Part shown: positions 1 through 11,383 of the stretch, one piece after another
How positions within the stretch are numbered: the stretch's first letter is position 1
Layout of the letters: the number at the start of each line of letters is the position of its first letter
Assembly: GCA_013339895.1 (NCBI GenBank)
Contig: JABACO010000025.1
Coordinates: forward strand, 654,500 to 718,499
DNA: 64,000 nucleotides
From: Ephydatia muelleri
Lineage: Eukaryota; Porifera; Demospongiae; Spongillida; Spongillidae
Reading direction: 5' to 3'
Translations under genes and position numbers: made by a program
Notes under the pieces: model-generated
What the model saw: only the letters and a program-made list of their open reading frames with translations
The model's database searches: none
Told to the model about the DNA's origin: nothing

Positions 1-696
1 TGCTGCGGAGAAGATTTACTGTATTTGGAACATCAAATAGAGAAACATACACTGCTCCTTGCGGCTGAGGTATGGCACCCGAAGTGTGACCTGTACAATC
101 GAATATATGATAAATGGCTGCAACAAGTCTATATAATTAGCAAACATGTAAGCACATGTGTGTACCTAGGGTTTCATCACTGCATGTGTACAATTGCTTC
201 GGAATACTACAAACATTGTGGAACAAAGCAACAGCAATAATCTCGGATCAAAATTTGTGTTACTAAAACTTACGTCACTTGGCCATATTGATCTATAATT
301 CACATGGAAAGTGGTATACCAAATAATCAGTCAGCATATACTACAGCTAACCTTGAAGCCTGAAGCGTCTGGGTTTTGTTGCACTTCTACTATTACTGTA
401 CAGTACCGGTGTACCAAATGATTCTGCAAAGTTGCAGCTATGAATTTTCAGTGTACGTGTATATGCATCTAACGTACGGGCAGGTGACGAAAACTGCTGT
501 TGCAGATCACTTGGTGAAGCTATCCACAAGACATTTTGATCTCAAAGAGGCACACTACGAATTTGAACACCAACCAACTAGAGTAGCTGTACTTGAAGTA
601 CTGCAAGCTGGTGAAAGCAGTTGCTGCTCTGTTGCTGCTGGATCTAGTAAAGTACTGCAATTAATGAATAGTATACATGTTAACTGTGGGTTTTTT
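1..696. other. No gene recognised
   Basis: Short open frames on both strands show no recognisable domain and no convincing splice pattern. The right edge abuts the stop codon of the minus-strand accessory gene, so part of this stretch may be its 3' UTR or the end of its transposon. I could not identify a terminal inverted repeat here. Confidence 0.4.
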
Positions 697-1866
697 CTAA
701 CCTGTGTTGAGCATAATCACAGCCCACTGCGGAGCACCACATGGCAATTCAGATTTGGAAGGAAGTCCAGCTATCCTTTCCTTTCTTTTGAACCCCTCAT
801 GATCTTTTCCAGAACCTTTTTTTGCTGCAAGGCGCTTATCAAGCTTCACAATTAGCCGGTTCAGAGCTTAGCAGTAACAAAACATGTAATCTATTTCCAA
901 GCATTTGATTGAATAACTCACCGGCTGATCTCCAAGTTGGTTTGTGTGTCTGCTTAACTGATCGGTGATTGTACTCAGCGTCACTCTCATCAGTCATGTA
1001 GGATAGATCAAGCTGGCTCCACCTCTCCTTTTCACTATCTTTCAGAACCGATGCCCTTTGAAGATACAACTGCATGCATGGTATGTGTTATGAAATGTTG
1101 ATACCACGTTGTGTGAGTAATTCACCTTTTTCTGTGACCTTCTTTTTTTGCTTTTGCTTTCATTTGTTTTTACTCTTTCTTCTCTACCTTCAGCCGAGTC
1201 TTTGAATTTTCTTCTACGAGACTCATAGTATCGATATATTGCTCCTGTTACATGATAAACAGTTGGATTTCACATGAGTCATAATGTACATATCCAGCTG
1301 TACTTGAGTGAAAGTCACTGTACTGTTCTAGCTTCGCCAGTTTTTTAATTTGACTCAGGAGCCATGTGGACACCTTCTCGTTGTGATCACTCCTGTAACT
1401 GTATAAAATAAGAACGCAGTATTAGTACACATGCATCGCAAGAATTCATAGACCTACTTCTCATGAACTTTGTATTGCTGTTCTTCAGACATTCCAGCGT
1501 AAATGCACTTTATTGCTCCCTGTACAATTCCAAAAGTATTGCACATTCCTTCCATAGTACATACGCATCGAACAGTTAACTTACGCTAAGCTCTGAAGGA
1601 ATTCTTTTGGATGGTGGCGGCTGAACAATTTGAGGTTGTGCGTGCGGCGAGAGATGATTTTTCAACTCATCAACGCTCTTTACGATGTCCTCGACCCTTT
1701 GGACCACACTTTGTATAGCTACAGCGTTGTGCTGTTGCGCTTTTTGTAGGTCTGTAACTGCTTCAGTTAACTTCTCTACCTTTTCCACTACATCTGCGTT
1801 TGCAGTGGGGAGCGGTGCATCCCTTGATCCGCCTCTTCCATAAAAACCATGAACCGCCAGCGCCAT
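697..1866 (-). CDS. Transposon accessory protein, coiled-coil plus basic region, 6 exons
   Basis: Six exons read on the minus strand: 1866-1585, 1519-1458, 1398-1304, 1244-1126, 1069-922 and 866-697. All junctions are GT-AG with matching phases and give about 291 codons without a break. The N-terminal exon (residues about 1-94) has a heptad-rich segment around VEKVEKLTEAVTDLQKAQ, predicted to be a coiled coil. Exon 4 encodes a very basic stretch (YYESRRRKFKD, then SKSKKRRSQKK) that suits a nuclear, DNA-binding role. Exon 5 has a YMTDESDAE motif followed by WRSA, a pattern I recall from uncharacterised invertebrate proteins often found near transposases. The last exon ends in APQWAV just before the C terminus. 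It lies directly downstream of, and co-oriented with, a Transposase_21 gene, so I infer it is the second protein of that element. A host gene is possible. No enzymatic motif is seen. Confidence 0.62.
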
Positions 1867-2033
1867 GATATGCAATTTAAAAAATACGCCACGTGCATAA
1901 AGCATTAACCCTGCGAAGTTTCAATTTAGTTCACGAAACTCATATATAATGCACAACAAGAATAAATGTAGCAATCAGGCAATTCACTCGAACTCAATAC
2001 AGATGTATGATATGATATTATATGGAATTCTTA

Positions 2034-5000
2034 CTAAGCAGTTGAGAACAGTGCTATTGATGGAATGGCAACTAATACATTATCGGTGAACGCAGGAAAT
2101 CTCAGTTGAAGGTAAGCATGGGCACAGACTGAAACAATTCTTTGAAGTGGAATATAATTACAGAAAGAGGAGTCTTCATACTCATTTTCACATACTGTTG
2201 CTGACTGACCAAACCAATGCTGCTGTGCATGAGGCCTGGCCCATTTGACATATGCAAATATGTGAGTCTTTGATTCTGTATGGTTTCTGGTAACAGTATG
2301 TTCAAAAAAATATTGGACAACTCCGTAGTGAAGATCTCCCATGCTTTGAGATGAACATAACGTATTCATCTCGTTCACGCCTGTTGTAGGCCAATATGCA
2401 GATATTATTGATCCTTTATCGGTTCTTGCCATAGTTGAATGTATGATGTGATCGGAATAACGTGCTCGTCCTGCCATGTAGAATGCAACTGACAGTGGAT
2501 CAAAATCTGAATATAGGTAGCCATAAAGCGTACTTAGCTCCTCAATCATTTTTGCATCCATATATTTTGAATGTATATGAGGGAGAAGTGCTCCCATAGT
2601 TGTATCTTCCAAGGTGAAGTTACATTCCCATAGTGAAGACATGGGACACAGTGCCAGCTTACGGGTACTTTGCAATGACATGGACTTCATTGAACCATTT
2701 GATGTAAGAGAACCAGAAAGATTTTTGTCTTTGCATAGTTGTAAAATATCTTCAAAATCATCTTCAAGGTGCAGAGTCATGGAATTCTGCTGAAGTATAA
2801 ACTTTTTCATAAACTGTGACTCTATGTTATGATTATTTGTATAGTAGTTTCCAAGGACACCATTAAATCTCTCGAAAGAGAAGCACCAAAAAGTGTACAC
2901 AGGGCCATAGTCTAGAATTACATCTTTGAGGTGCAAATGTAAATGCATATTAATAGTACAGTGTTCTGTGCCAAACAAGGTTTCGAACATCTTGCAAAAC
3001 TTCACCAGGTATTCATCGGCTGTAATGACACTTTGTTTTAGTATGGAACGAGATATAAGAATTGTGCAAGCCCGAACATAGAGCAGCCAGCATATAAATT
3101 CATTCTGTGGCAAAATGCCTTTAAGACATACTGCAGAGTATATTGTTGTCCAGTTTCTCCACTGGTCTGCGGTGAAACCGGAAAAACTTGAAGCGATTTT
3201 AGATGGTATTCTGCCAGCACAACGAGGAACATTGATTTTTGCTGCTGTTTTGGATATAGTGTCAAACTGTGCTTTAGAGATTATGTCATTTTGTGTCCAA
3301 ATATGCATCACGTGTTTTGGTGTACCAAGCAGTAGGTTATGCATTGGATCAATAACATGCATTCTAACAATATCAAAGTAAGGAAGGTGGGTAAGAATTG
3401 AAAATCTAATACCATACTCAGAAACTACTTCATGTTGAGCTGATTTTGTTCTTGCTTTCATATACTGCTGAGATTGTACATTATAATTCACAGCTGTTCT
3501 ATGCTCCCAAGAATCACGATCATAGCCAGAGTAATCCAGCTTATTGGGAAACACATCTGATGGAAACTTTTTAAGGCATTTGGAACAACCACAACAGGCA
3601 CTGTGTCCTGCAAAACCACAAATTTTTCTTGTTGCAGGTATGTCACACATAACACAAATCAGTGCCATACGGATGGTAATAAACGTTTGAGACATATTGT
3701 GCCATACTTTGACACCTTCCCAAAATGAAAGCATATCGTTGATAAATGGACCTAAGTATGAGTTCATAACTTTTTTAGGTTCAGAAGGCCCTGGAATTAT
3801 GCCAAGTAAGATAATATTTTCCATTTTGAACCTCTCCTCCCGTGGCAGGTTAAAAATAACTAAGTACAGAACACCAACAGAATAGGTAACATGTTTGTAT
3901 GGTTGGAACCAGTCACATCCAAGGCCTATTGCTAAATTATTTGGAAGAGATAGAAATGGTTTTTCATCAACTGTTTGAAATTCCTTCCAAACTTTACCAT
4001 CATATATATCTGACAATAACTCTTCATCTACAACTCTTTTTCGCCAATGATCACACTTTTCTAAAAAATGAGGACGATTAATTAGTATAGTAAGGGCATC
4101 TTTTAAATTTTGGTAACAATACTGCTTTTTTGCTTGAAGTGATGATCCCTTAGTTCGGTTTCCTTTGACATGTTTGAGAAGATCTTCCCCACATTCTTTC
4201 CTAAACTGAGCTTGAGGATGGTTTGGGAATTGCACATGCTTACATTTAGCAGACTCCAACTTTCCATTATATGTTTTAATAACGCAATCATCAAAATTGT
4301 AGATAGCATGGCATGATGGACACACCACAAATTTTTCAAAAGATTGGCTTAGCAACCCAACATATTTTTCAGCCATTGAAAAACTTTGTGGATAATTTAT
4401 CGCTATGTCACACATATATGAACCACATCTGGATAGTAAATTTAGAAAATGCCTTAGGAATGTGAAAAGCACTTTCATGGCAGCATTTGATATGGAGAAG
4501 CTCAACTGCCATACACTGAGGAACACGAACAAGATGTGGAGGAAAGATGTGGTATTAGATTGAATATCGTTTTCATTGCGAAGGTGATGTTGTTCTTCCT
4601 GTGGAAAGTACTATCTTATCACGGTTATTAACACAATGGTTCGGCAACAAAGGCCGTGTATATGTATGCTACATTAAGAAAATGAGGCTACTAGATCCTC
4701 TACCTGACTCATGCATAACCCCCTGAAGCCACTCAGCGCTTCAAAGAGTGCATGCGTATATTACTATAATTATCATTCACCACGCACCTCGCGATCGCTG
4801 GTTTCAGCGTCACTGCTACATTCGTTCGAAGAGCCCTGGTTTGACATTTCATTCTCTATCTCAACATCTGACTCTGAATCAGAGCTGTACGGTTTATTCT
4901 TGTCCACTGTACAAAGCAAGTAACAGACAGACGTGATCATTATAATCTCCGCCACATTGGTCTAACATGCGGCCTTACCATCGATGGTGAATTCATGATC

Positions 5001-5111
5001 AACTTCAGTACTACCAACGTGTTCGTACGCACCAACCAACTGGTGCTCGAAGTAGGTAGATTTGCAAACAGACTCTCCACAGTGATCACAATAACGTCGT
5101 TTGCCGCTCAT
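2034..5111 (-). CDS. Transposase_21-type (CMC superfamily) transposase, 3 exons, intact
   Basis: Exons are 5111-4979, 4906-4788 and 4598-2034. The lengths 133, 119 and 2565 sum to 939 codons with phases 1, 0 and no internal stop. Exon 1 starts MSGKRRYCDHCGESVCKSTY, a short Cys/His zinc-binding N terminus typical of these transposases. Exon 2 is an acidic, Ser/Asp-rich linker. The large exon holds a second zinc-type motif (CPSCHAIY ... KCKHV), then the conserved core: LSLPNNLAIGLGCDWFQPYK, KICGFAGHSACCGCSKCLKK, a VIDPMHNLLLGTPKHV block and a LHLHLKDVILDYGPVYTFWC block. These correspond to the Transposase_21 catalytic fold of CACTA/Plavaka-like elements. The protein would excise and insert its own DNA in the nucleus. 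The unbroken frame over more than 900 residues stands out in a window full of dead copies, and suggests recent activity or domestication. Confidence 0.85.
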
Positions 5112-6230
5112 GACTTCACATTCAAAAATTTCACTTTTAGCGTGTATTTAGTGTCTTTCCATGCGATTTATCGTATTCCCACGTTCGAAATATCTACCGT
5201 ACGGCCCAAGGAAACAATAAACGCATCCCCACGTTTCGCTGTTCGCACGTCGGGTGTAATGACGGCGGGAAATATTTGCCGCACGTATTCGGACGTCTCA
5301 ACCGCTGTGTAAATTGACGCATTGTTGCAACAACACCAACTTTCTACGAACTAGCCAAAGGGGGAGTGAACTGGCATTTTAAACCTGATGTACTACACTG
5401 ATATGGGTTACACATTTTGTGAAGTCATTCAAATAATGTGTGTGAGAAGAAGCAAATTATTAAGTACTTATTAGAAGTGCAGCAAGCACGCATCACGGAG
5501 TTGTTCTTTAATTTACTTACATGTCATCATACATGAATGGTGTATGCATATTTATGTGTGGCATGAGGTGCCTAACATCAAAATATAACAAAGTGTGATC
5601 TTCTTACTCCCCTTCTGTTGGGTGTTGAACGTCCTGATGACTGACATGACATTATGATTTGGGCTGTGCACATATGAGGCTGTATTCAGATAACTTGTGG
5701 CATAGATGTGAGTACTCACCTGACACATATCTGCTGGTTCCAGAGTGGACTATGATATGAGGTACTTTTCCTACTTTACTCAGCTGTGACATGTGCCAAA
5801 CAACGAGGCACTTCCTTTATCCTTACGGATGTTACAGAGTGATATTTTGATAACGTATTACAGTACAGATTGCAGCATCAGTGTGAATGTGTCTGTTCCT
5901 ACACATGAGTACAACAGGCAGCTTCTATGACCAATAGATAATCACTGCTGTGATGCCATCATAGCTGCCTGACCATTGTACACATGTATACATTGATTCT
6001 GAAGGAGTGAAAATAAGGTCTTTGGGTGCAAGGGTGCGTTTTGATTGAATATTGATGCATGGATATGTGTGCTTGTTCAGAGCCTTGAACTACACACATT
6101 GTGTAAGTTAGAAGTCAAATCATGTGAGTGTTTAAATTTACTCACATATGCTACAAAATTATAAAAATCTACTCATACAACTGTACATATAATGCATATT
6201 GATCAGAGCCTAAACATCATTTTTCTTGCT
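5112..6230. other. No gene recognised; transposase 5' flank
   Basis: The first 200 bp, roughly 5112-5330, contain CpG-rich sequence with repeated short CGTACG- and CACGT-like words. That would fit the promoter or subterminal region of the neighbouring transposon. The rest is AT-rich with no recognisable coding region. Confidence 0.35.
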
Positions 6231-6518
6231 CTATGAAACATGTGATCCATATGCAGTGTTTATATTCATCTCCATAGCATCTCCTCTCATCTTCTTATTA
6301 GTGCCCACCTCATCATACACAGTTGCAGCAGGATCAGCATGTGAACTTGGTTTGTGTGATGGACCTTCTTGAAATGTAGCAGAGAACAGAAGCCACCAAC
6401 ACCCCCATAGAGAAAGACACCACAAAGGTGACAGAGACTGATACACCAACAGCTGTACCAATGGATGAACCAAGTGCAGCTGTGCATGTACATATGTCAG
6501 CTGCGAGCATAGAAGGAC
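6231..6518 (-). pseudogene. Receptor transmembrane/cytoplasmic-tail exon, copy 1
   Basis: The minus strand encodes a hydrophobic helix (GTAVGVSVSVTFVVSFSMGV, then LVASVLCYIS) and, in another frame immediately after it, a polar tail with a YDEV tyrosine motif, NKKMRGDA and a terminal NTAYGSH segment. The same helix and tail recur at 7345-7618 and 10549-10809. The splice acceptor AG found in copies 2 and 3 just before GTCC is TG here, and helix and tail are out of frame, so this copy looks dead. By family knowledge, such exons end single-pass adhesion or receptor proteins that sit at the plasma membrane. The tail tyrosines could be phosphorylation sites, which is inference only. Confidence 0.55.
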
Positions 6519-6646
6519 CATATCTTGCATCTTGGACAATAAAGAGGTGAATGTTATATGTCATTTGCTCTCTATAGAGCACACCATGTGCATTCCACAA
6601 CTTTAATTAACCCGTGCAAATTGTTTCACGCCCCACCCACACATAC

Positions 6647-6709
6647 ATGTGGTGGATGGAGTGGGTGTAGTTTTTGAAGGTAGTGATGTTGAAACAGCTG
6701 GTCCATTAC
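6647..6709 (-). CDS. Linker exon (NGPAVS ... TTPTP), partial gene
   Basis: A 63-bp exon-like unit with acceptor CATAG before GTAATGGACC and donor GTATGT at its end, symmetric phase 1. It encodes a Pro/Ser/Thr-rich linker (NGPAVSTSLPSKTTPTPS). Equivalent units lie at 7659-7719, 10909-10965 and 16435-16488, each on the FN3 side of a transmembrane exon. It probably forms an extracellular stalk between the last FN3 domain and the membrane helix. Confidence 0.5.
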
Positions 6710-7344
6710 CTATGGTAGAGAATACAATAAAATATGCAAGGGAATGTGAAAAAATTTATTCATTACACAGTGTAAACTGATACATACTCTTTAACATCTA
6801 CAACTGTAGCTACATCTACATGCAAATGTTCAGTACGCGTATTTTAACACTTTGTGTGATATGCTTTCATGATTTAATAATCGACAGGAATAATTAATGA
6901 AATAAAATTGTGTTTCGTTTCTATTAAACCTTGCACAATCTGGTTTGTGCTGCCAACCTAGAAGCCAATCTGGAAAAGGTATTGGTTGCTATGTCCAGTC
7001 ACAGATATAAACTAACTGAATAAGAATATTCCAGCCTAATGTGCAATATAAAAGCTCAAGTATTGGTGCGTATGTTTACAGGAAGGGTGAGGTGAAATGA
7101 TGACCAACAATGTTGTCCAGACCTGCAGTGGACCTCTGAAATGAACGCATGTTGCTGCACTTGTGCTGTAAAAGGTGGACCACTTGCTTTTTGGGTGAAC
7201 ATGTGTGTTTTGGTAGAATATTTCATGCATGGATATGCATACAGTACACAACACACATTGCAAGTTATAACTCAAATCATGTGAATATGTTAATAAACAT
7301 TTGCTCATACAGTACATACCGATAATAATGCTATCATCATTGCT

Positions 7345-7618
7345 CTATATAACATGTGATCCATAAGCAGTGTTTGTATTCATCTCCATAACATCTCCCT
7401 TCATCTTCTTATTAGTGCTCACCTCATCATATAAAGTAGTAGGATCAGCAAATGAAATTGGTTTGTGGGACGCTTCTTTAGTCCTTATGAAATGTAGCAG
7501 AGAACAGAAGCCACCAACACTCCCATAGAGAAGGACACCACAAAGGTGACAGAGACTGACACACCAACAGCTGTACCAACTGCAGCTGTGCACATGTCAA
7601 CTGCCAGGATAGATGGAC
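7345..7618 (-). pseudogene. Receptor transmembrane/cytoplasmic-tail exon, copy 2
   Basis: A good acceptor (TGTAG before GTCCATC) opens the exon. The helix frame reads through GTAVGVSVSVTFVVSFSMGV and stops at TAA soon after LCYIS. The tail (SHKPISFADPTTLYDEV, NKKMKGDVMEMN, terminal NTAYGSHVI) continues in a different frame. The tail is close to that of copy 1, including YDEV and AYGSH. Part of a local duplication with the linker at 7659-7719 and the FN3 exon at 7795-8060. It is either a decayed duplicate, or the true gene uses a splice form not visible here. Confidence 0.55.
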
Positions 7619-7658
7619 CTACATGTATTTGATAAAATAATGCATATGAATTTGTTAC

Positions 7659-7719
7659 CTCCATGATGGAGTGGGTGTGGTTTTTGATGGTAATGATGGT
7701 GGAGCAGCTGGTCCATTAC
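7659..7719 (-). CDS. Linker exon, copy 2
   Basis: Acceptor TTGTAG before GTAATGGACC, and donor GTAACA after CATGGAG. It encodes NGPAAPPSLPSKTTPTPS. The length of 61 bp is not a multiple of three, unlike the 63-, 57- and 54-bp relatives. This agrees with decay of this module. Confidence 0.4.
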
Positions 7720-7794
7720 CTACAAACAAGCATTAGTCACACAAGACAACATCAACGTCTAGCACATTTCAGTAAACATGTGACTTGTTATAAC

Positions 7795-8060
7795 CTGTTC
7801 TTCCAGTCATTGTTGCAGGACTGCTGCTCCAGCACAGTTGATGGCCACCACTGAGACAGTGTAGACTGTGTTATTGGTCAGTCCTGTGAATGTGTACATG
7901 TGCATGCATGTGTTTGCATTAGCAGGTAGTGAGACAGGAGTACTGGCATTGATACTGACATTGTAGCTGGTAGCAGTGGGAACCAGATGTCCAGGTCACT
8001 GTTAGTTGGTCTGAATAGGTGCTGATAAGTGACGTAATGGTTGGAGCACTTGGAGCAGCT
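7795..8060 (-). pseudogene. Fibronectin type III exon, frameshifted copy
   Basis: Minus-strand FN3 sequence with conserved APTITSLISTYSDQLTVTW at the start and FTGLTNNTVYTVSVVAIN near the end. It matches the intact exon at 16813-17067 almost word for word. An extra G after the WTS codons shifts the frame, and a second shift follows the NCAG codons, so two breaks separate the conserved parts. The acceptor (ATTGCAG) and donor (GTTATA) are still recognisable. FN3 domains are extracellular adhesion modules. This copy would not encode one unless the indels are sequence errors. Confidence 0.65.
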
Positions 8061-9129
8061 GCAATATCAAAATGACAGTGTGTTTTATCATTCACTTGTA
8101 CAAGAATGGGGGAAACATAGGACCACGCCCCTCACACCATGCATAGTAATTGAGCTAAACTACAATCCACAAGTCATGTTCTAATAGCATAGCTTTGCTG
8201 TACCTGACATGTGTAACCCTGTCAACTGGTCATACCAAAGCCCATGACACAAAACAACTCAAAGGCTTATTTACATGAACAGTAAACTGCATCACATTGA
8301 TTTCTACAACTTACCAACCACTGATATGACTGCACTTCCGATAGGAGTTATGGTGAATGATAATGGTAGCTTGGCTATACTTAAGATTCGCTCTATTAAA
8401 CATCAACAGACACCGAACTGGCTCTACATCAAATCCAGCTATGGCAAAATTGTAATTAATTGTAAAATACACATGTGTAGGAGAGACACTTATTCTGTAG
8501 TTATGATGGAAGGTATGTATTAATCAAGTGATTGTGTTTCTCAAAGACACTGGATTACATATGTGACCATTTAAGCCTACAGTGTAGTTGAATACAAGAA
8601 GTGCTCTTAGGTGTGTCTCTAGTGCCGAGTGGTTAGGGTATGCAGATATCAATAATTAGTGAACTCATGATATGATTTGGTTTAGTTTAATAAAAATACC
8701 CAAGCACTACTTATCTAGCATGCTTTGGACTAAATTTAGCACAGTTTATTAAAGTATGTCATAGCAGCTATATGAGTATTATCAATCATCTCAGGGGGGA
8801 AGTTGCCATAGTAACAATTCCATTCACTTACTATAGGTAGTCAGTCACATGCATGTACAGTCTGCAGTGCTGGACTATAGGCACAACAGAGCTGCATGGA
8901 TACAGAATGTATGAATTATGCAACCACACCCAGGTGCACTGTCAACATCACAAGTATATTCTAGCCTGCTTTCAGTGTTTTTAACTCACATTGTTTGTAC
9001 GCAATGTACATTACACTACCGCACAAAGGTGACAGAGACTACACGCCAACAGCTACAGTCAGCAGTAACGGACTACCAATATATCAGCCACTGGATGCTG
9101 TGTATAAAAAATAAGCCTTCAGCATCTAA
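8061..9129. other. Intronic or intergenic sequence, no gene recognised
   Basis: No domain recognised on either strand. At 8885-8943 lies one arm of a dispersed inverted duplication, the other arm being 11827-11888. Around 8620-8645 there is a tRNA D-arm-like word (GCCGAGTGGTTAGGG), but no complete tRNA can be folded around it. Confidence 0.4.
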
Positions 9130-9690
9130 TAACTTCAAAGTGCAAAGTTTGGATGCAAATGTCTGATGTGATGCATTCAGGAGCACTACAGTAAGCAAAC
9201 AAACAATGTTTGAAGCAGGTACATGTATTCTCAACTCTAATTACACATCTCTAGGAAAACTGACTTGTTGACCTTGAGATGGTGAGTACAAACATCACAT
9301 GACCATGAATTTACTGCACTTACCTGACTTTAGTGTGGCTCAAGGCAACCCTGCCTCCTACCCCATGTGAAGGCTATGGAACTGAACAGTGAAAAAGGTG
9401 CCTCGTGGTGGCTTCTGTCCTGCCAACCAGCAATCATGGCTTTGCACTCCACAGCTTTCCATGATGCAATGTGTCTCCACTACCATTGGCAACACCACAC
9501 CCACCAAGTTACTGTGTCTGCAGTGGTTCAAGTAACACTGACCATACACTCACCTGCCCAGCATCAGTGAGCCACAATCAGCTGAGGGACCTTATAGCTA
9601 ACCTATTGACCAAGGTATGTCCCAATGTGTGCATCGAACCACCATTGCAGTTCCTTACTGGAGATCTGATATCCCATGCCAGAGGATGGT
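9130..9690 (+). pseudogene. Retroelement relic: Cys/His C-terminal domain, copy 1
   Basis: In broken plus-strand frames the sequence keeps TAFHDAMCLHYHWQ, then RDLIANLLTKVCPNVCIEPP and LTGDLISHA. I recall this block (CxC ... DHxLxCPxGG ... RHNExRD ... LLxEVC) from the region after the reverse transcriptase in some invertebrate retroelements. Frames change several times, so it is a fossil. It is directly duplicated at 11627-12330 together with about 200 bp of upstream sequence. No reverse transcriptase is seen nearby. Confidence in the family is moderate. Confidence 0.45.
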
Positions 9691-10548
9691 GCTAGGCTAG
9701 GTGTCAGTACACAAGGTTTTTGGGGTGATCATCACCATTTGTGATGTACGGGTTTTCCACCCCAATACTCTCTCCTACCGTAAACTGAGCACTACCACTA
9801 ACACCACTGCCTCCATGAACATCAAAAACAGAGTTCCTATGACATTGTTAGTGGCTCCTTCACTCCACTTGTTTATCCTACATCAGGAGGGATGGGGAAT
9901 TGCAACAGTGACTTACAAAAGACTTGTCTCTTTTCTTGTTCATGAAATGAATGAACATAGCTATTGCATGGATAGGATGTTGCTTTAGTTTCTCCCTTCT
10001 GCACTCATCCTTAATGTGCAGGAGAGGTGCACACTCATCACAAGGACCAGAGTTTCATTACAATGCTATTAAATTAGTCGTTACAGGAGTCATAAGATAC
10101 ATTGGTGTACATGTGATATGTAGGATTGTAATACAATAGTGGCAAAGAAACAATGGCTGACAGAGAAAGAACAATGAAACAAGCATATTTATAGCACATC
10201 AAACATTAAAATCTCTATCTGCTAAGTATTATAGACGCCATTAAGGCAGAGTTTAAGTACAGGTGCAAGAGAAATGCTCATGACCAGCCTATGTCATAAT
10301 TACTAAGCTTGCTATTGTACAGTGCATTTCCATTGCTAAGAACAAGGTGTAAGCATATGTTTTACAGATGCATTCATTGAATGATCCTAACCAATCATTC
10401 TACTCTTTGAATTATTGCCAAATAGCATAGCAGTGAGTCTTACCCCTAAAACCTCCTATCGTCTCTAGCTGTTGTCAATATGGTCACATCAATGTAAAAG
10501 CATGCAAGTTTGTGGTTGTGGCACTTCAGACATAGCCTTGACTGTGGC
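9691..10548. other. No gene recognised
   Basis: AT-rich non-coding sequence between the retroelement relic and the third transmembrane module. No domain, RNA gene or clear repeat was seen. Confidence 0.4.
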
Positions 10549-10809
10549 TTAGTTGCTTTGGGCTTCTAAATCATGACCAACAGCATCTCCCTTCACTTTC
10601 TTATTAGTGCCCACCTCATCATATACAGTAGTGACTTGGTTTGTGTAATGATTAATTTGACCTTCTTGAAATGTAGCAGAGAACAGAAGCCACCAACACT
10701 CCCATAGAGAAGACACCACAAAGGTGACAGAGGACAGACACTCCAACAGCTGTACCAATGGATGAACCAACTGCAGCTGTGCATGGGCCAGCTGCCAGTA
10801 TAGATGGAC
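10549..10809 (-). pseudogene. Receptor transmembrane/cytoplasmic-tail exon, copy 3
   Basis: Acceptor TATAG before GTCCATC. The helix region carries one inserted and one deleted base compared with copies 1 and 2, which scrambles its middle. The tail still shows TVYDEVGTNKKVKGDA but ends differently (GHDLEAQSN). This is the third duplicate of the membrane module, 3.2 kb from copy 2, and the most decayed. Confidence 0.5.
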
Positions 10810-10908
10810 CTATAGAATTGAATTTGTCATCACGAGTTGATTATCACATATGTATACTCGACATAGTATAATTATCCATGAACAGATCGAACAATGCCCC
10901 ACCCCCAC

Positions 10909-10965
10909 CTAATGGAGTGGGTGTGGTTTTTGGTGGTAGTGATGTTGAAACAGCTGGTCCATTAT
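10909..10965 (-). CDS. Linker exon, copy 3
   Basis: A 57-bp phase-1 unit with acceptor CTGTAG before ATAATGGACC and a GTGGGG donor. It encodes NGPAVSTSLPPKTTPTP. Same role as the other linker exons, an extracellular stalk before the membrane helix. It sits between TM copy 3 and a rearranged FN3 fragment. Confidence 0.42.
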   Translation of the reverse strand: MMDQLFQHHYHQKPHPLH

Positions 10966-11068
10966 CTACAGTAGAGAACACAAAACATCTCTCCAGTATT
11001 ATTTACACAATAGTTATAAGTTGTCTAAGCCTTTCACCGAATTCGACTTATGATTACCAGTTATTGCC

Positions 11069-11160
11069 GGTTGCAGGACTACTGTTCCCAGCACAGTTGA
11101 TGGCCACTTCTGAGACAGTAGTTGGGCATCAACTGTGCTGGGAGCAGTAGTCCTGCAACC
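11069..11160. repeat. Palindromic FN3 exon fragment
   Basis: Two 34-bp arms, 11069-11102 and 11127-11160, are reverse complements with one mismatch and enclose 24 bp. The arm sequence is the end of the FN3 exon (the codons around NCAG...SPAT). It looks like a fragment copied back onto itself in inverted orientation. Confidence 0.75.
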
Positions 11161-11210
11161 AAATAAGGTTGCTTCAATGTGACATCACTTGATGATAAGA
11201 AATGGCAGTA

Positions 11211-11383
11211 TACCGTAAAGTACCACGAATAAGCTCCGCCCCCAACAATAAAAAATGGCTCGTTTTTAAACGTGCGCATCTCCGTAACCTCGTTCGCGAG
11301 TACAAAGATACGGGCGTTTAAAATACAAGCCATTTTTATTGTTGGGGGCGGAGGGGGGAGCTTATTTGTTTTACTTTGCGGTA
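11211..11383. mobile_element. Short inverted-repeat (MITE-like) element
   Basis: Arms 11211-11259 and 11329-11383 are imperfect reverse complements. They begin TACCGTAAAGTA on one side and, read inward from the other end, TACCGCAAAGTA. Both continue through AATAAGCTCC and CCCCCAACAATAAAAA. The central part is unpaired. Length about 173 bp, no coding capacity. The target duplication is unclear (possibly TA). Confidence 0.65.

Larger units (their letters stand above)
697..5111 (-). mobile_element. CMC-type DNA transposon core (transposase plus accessory gene)
   Basis: Two co-oriented intact genes, transposase then coiled-coil protein, are separated by about 170 bp. Two-gene organisation is known for CACTA elements. 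The coordinates given are those of the genes only. I searched by eye for terminal CACT(A/G) inverted repeats and a short target duplication at both sides and could not fix the ends. Confidence 0.55.

Noticed and set aside
8609..8690. tRNA or tRNA-derived SINE
   Set aside because: A D-arm-like word is present, but there is no anticodon arm, T-arm or box B at the right distance.
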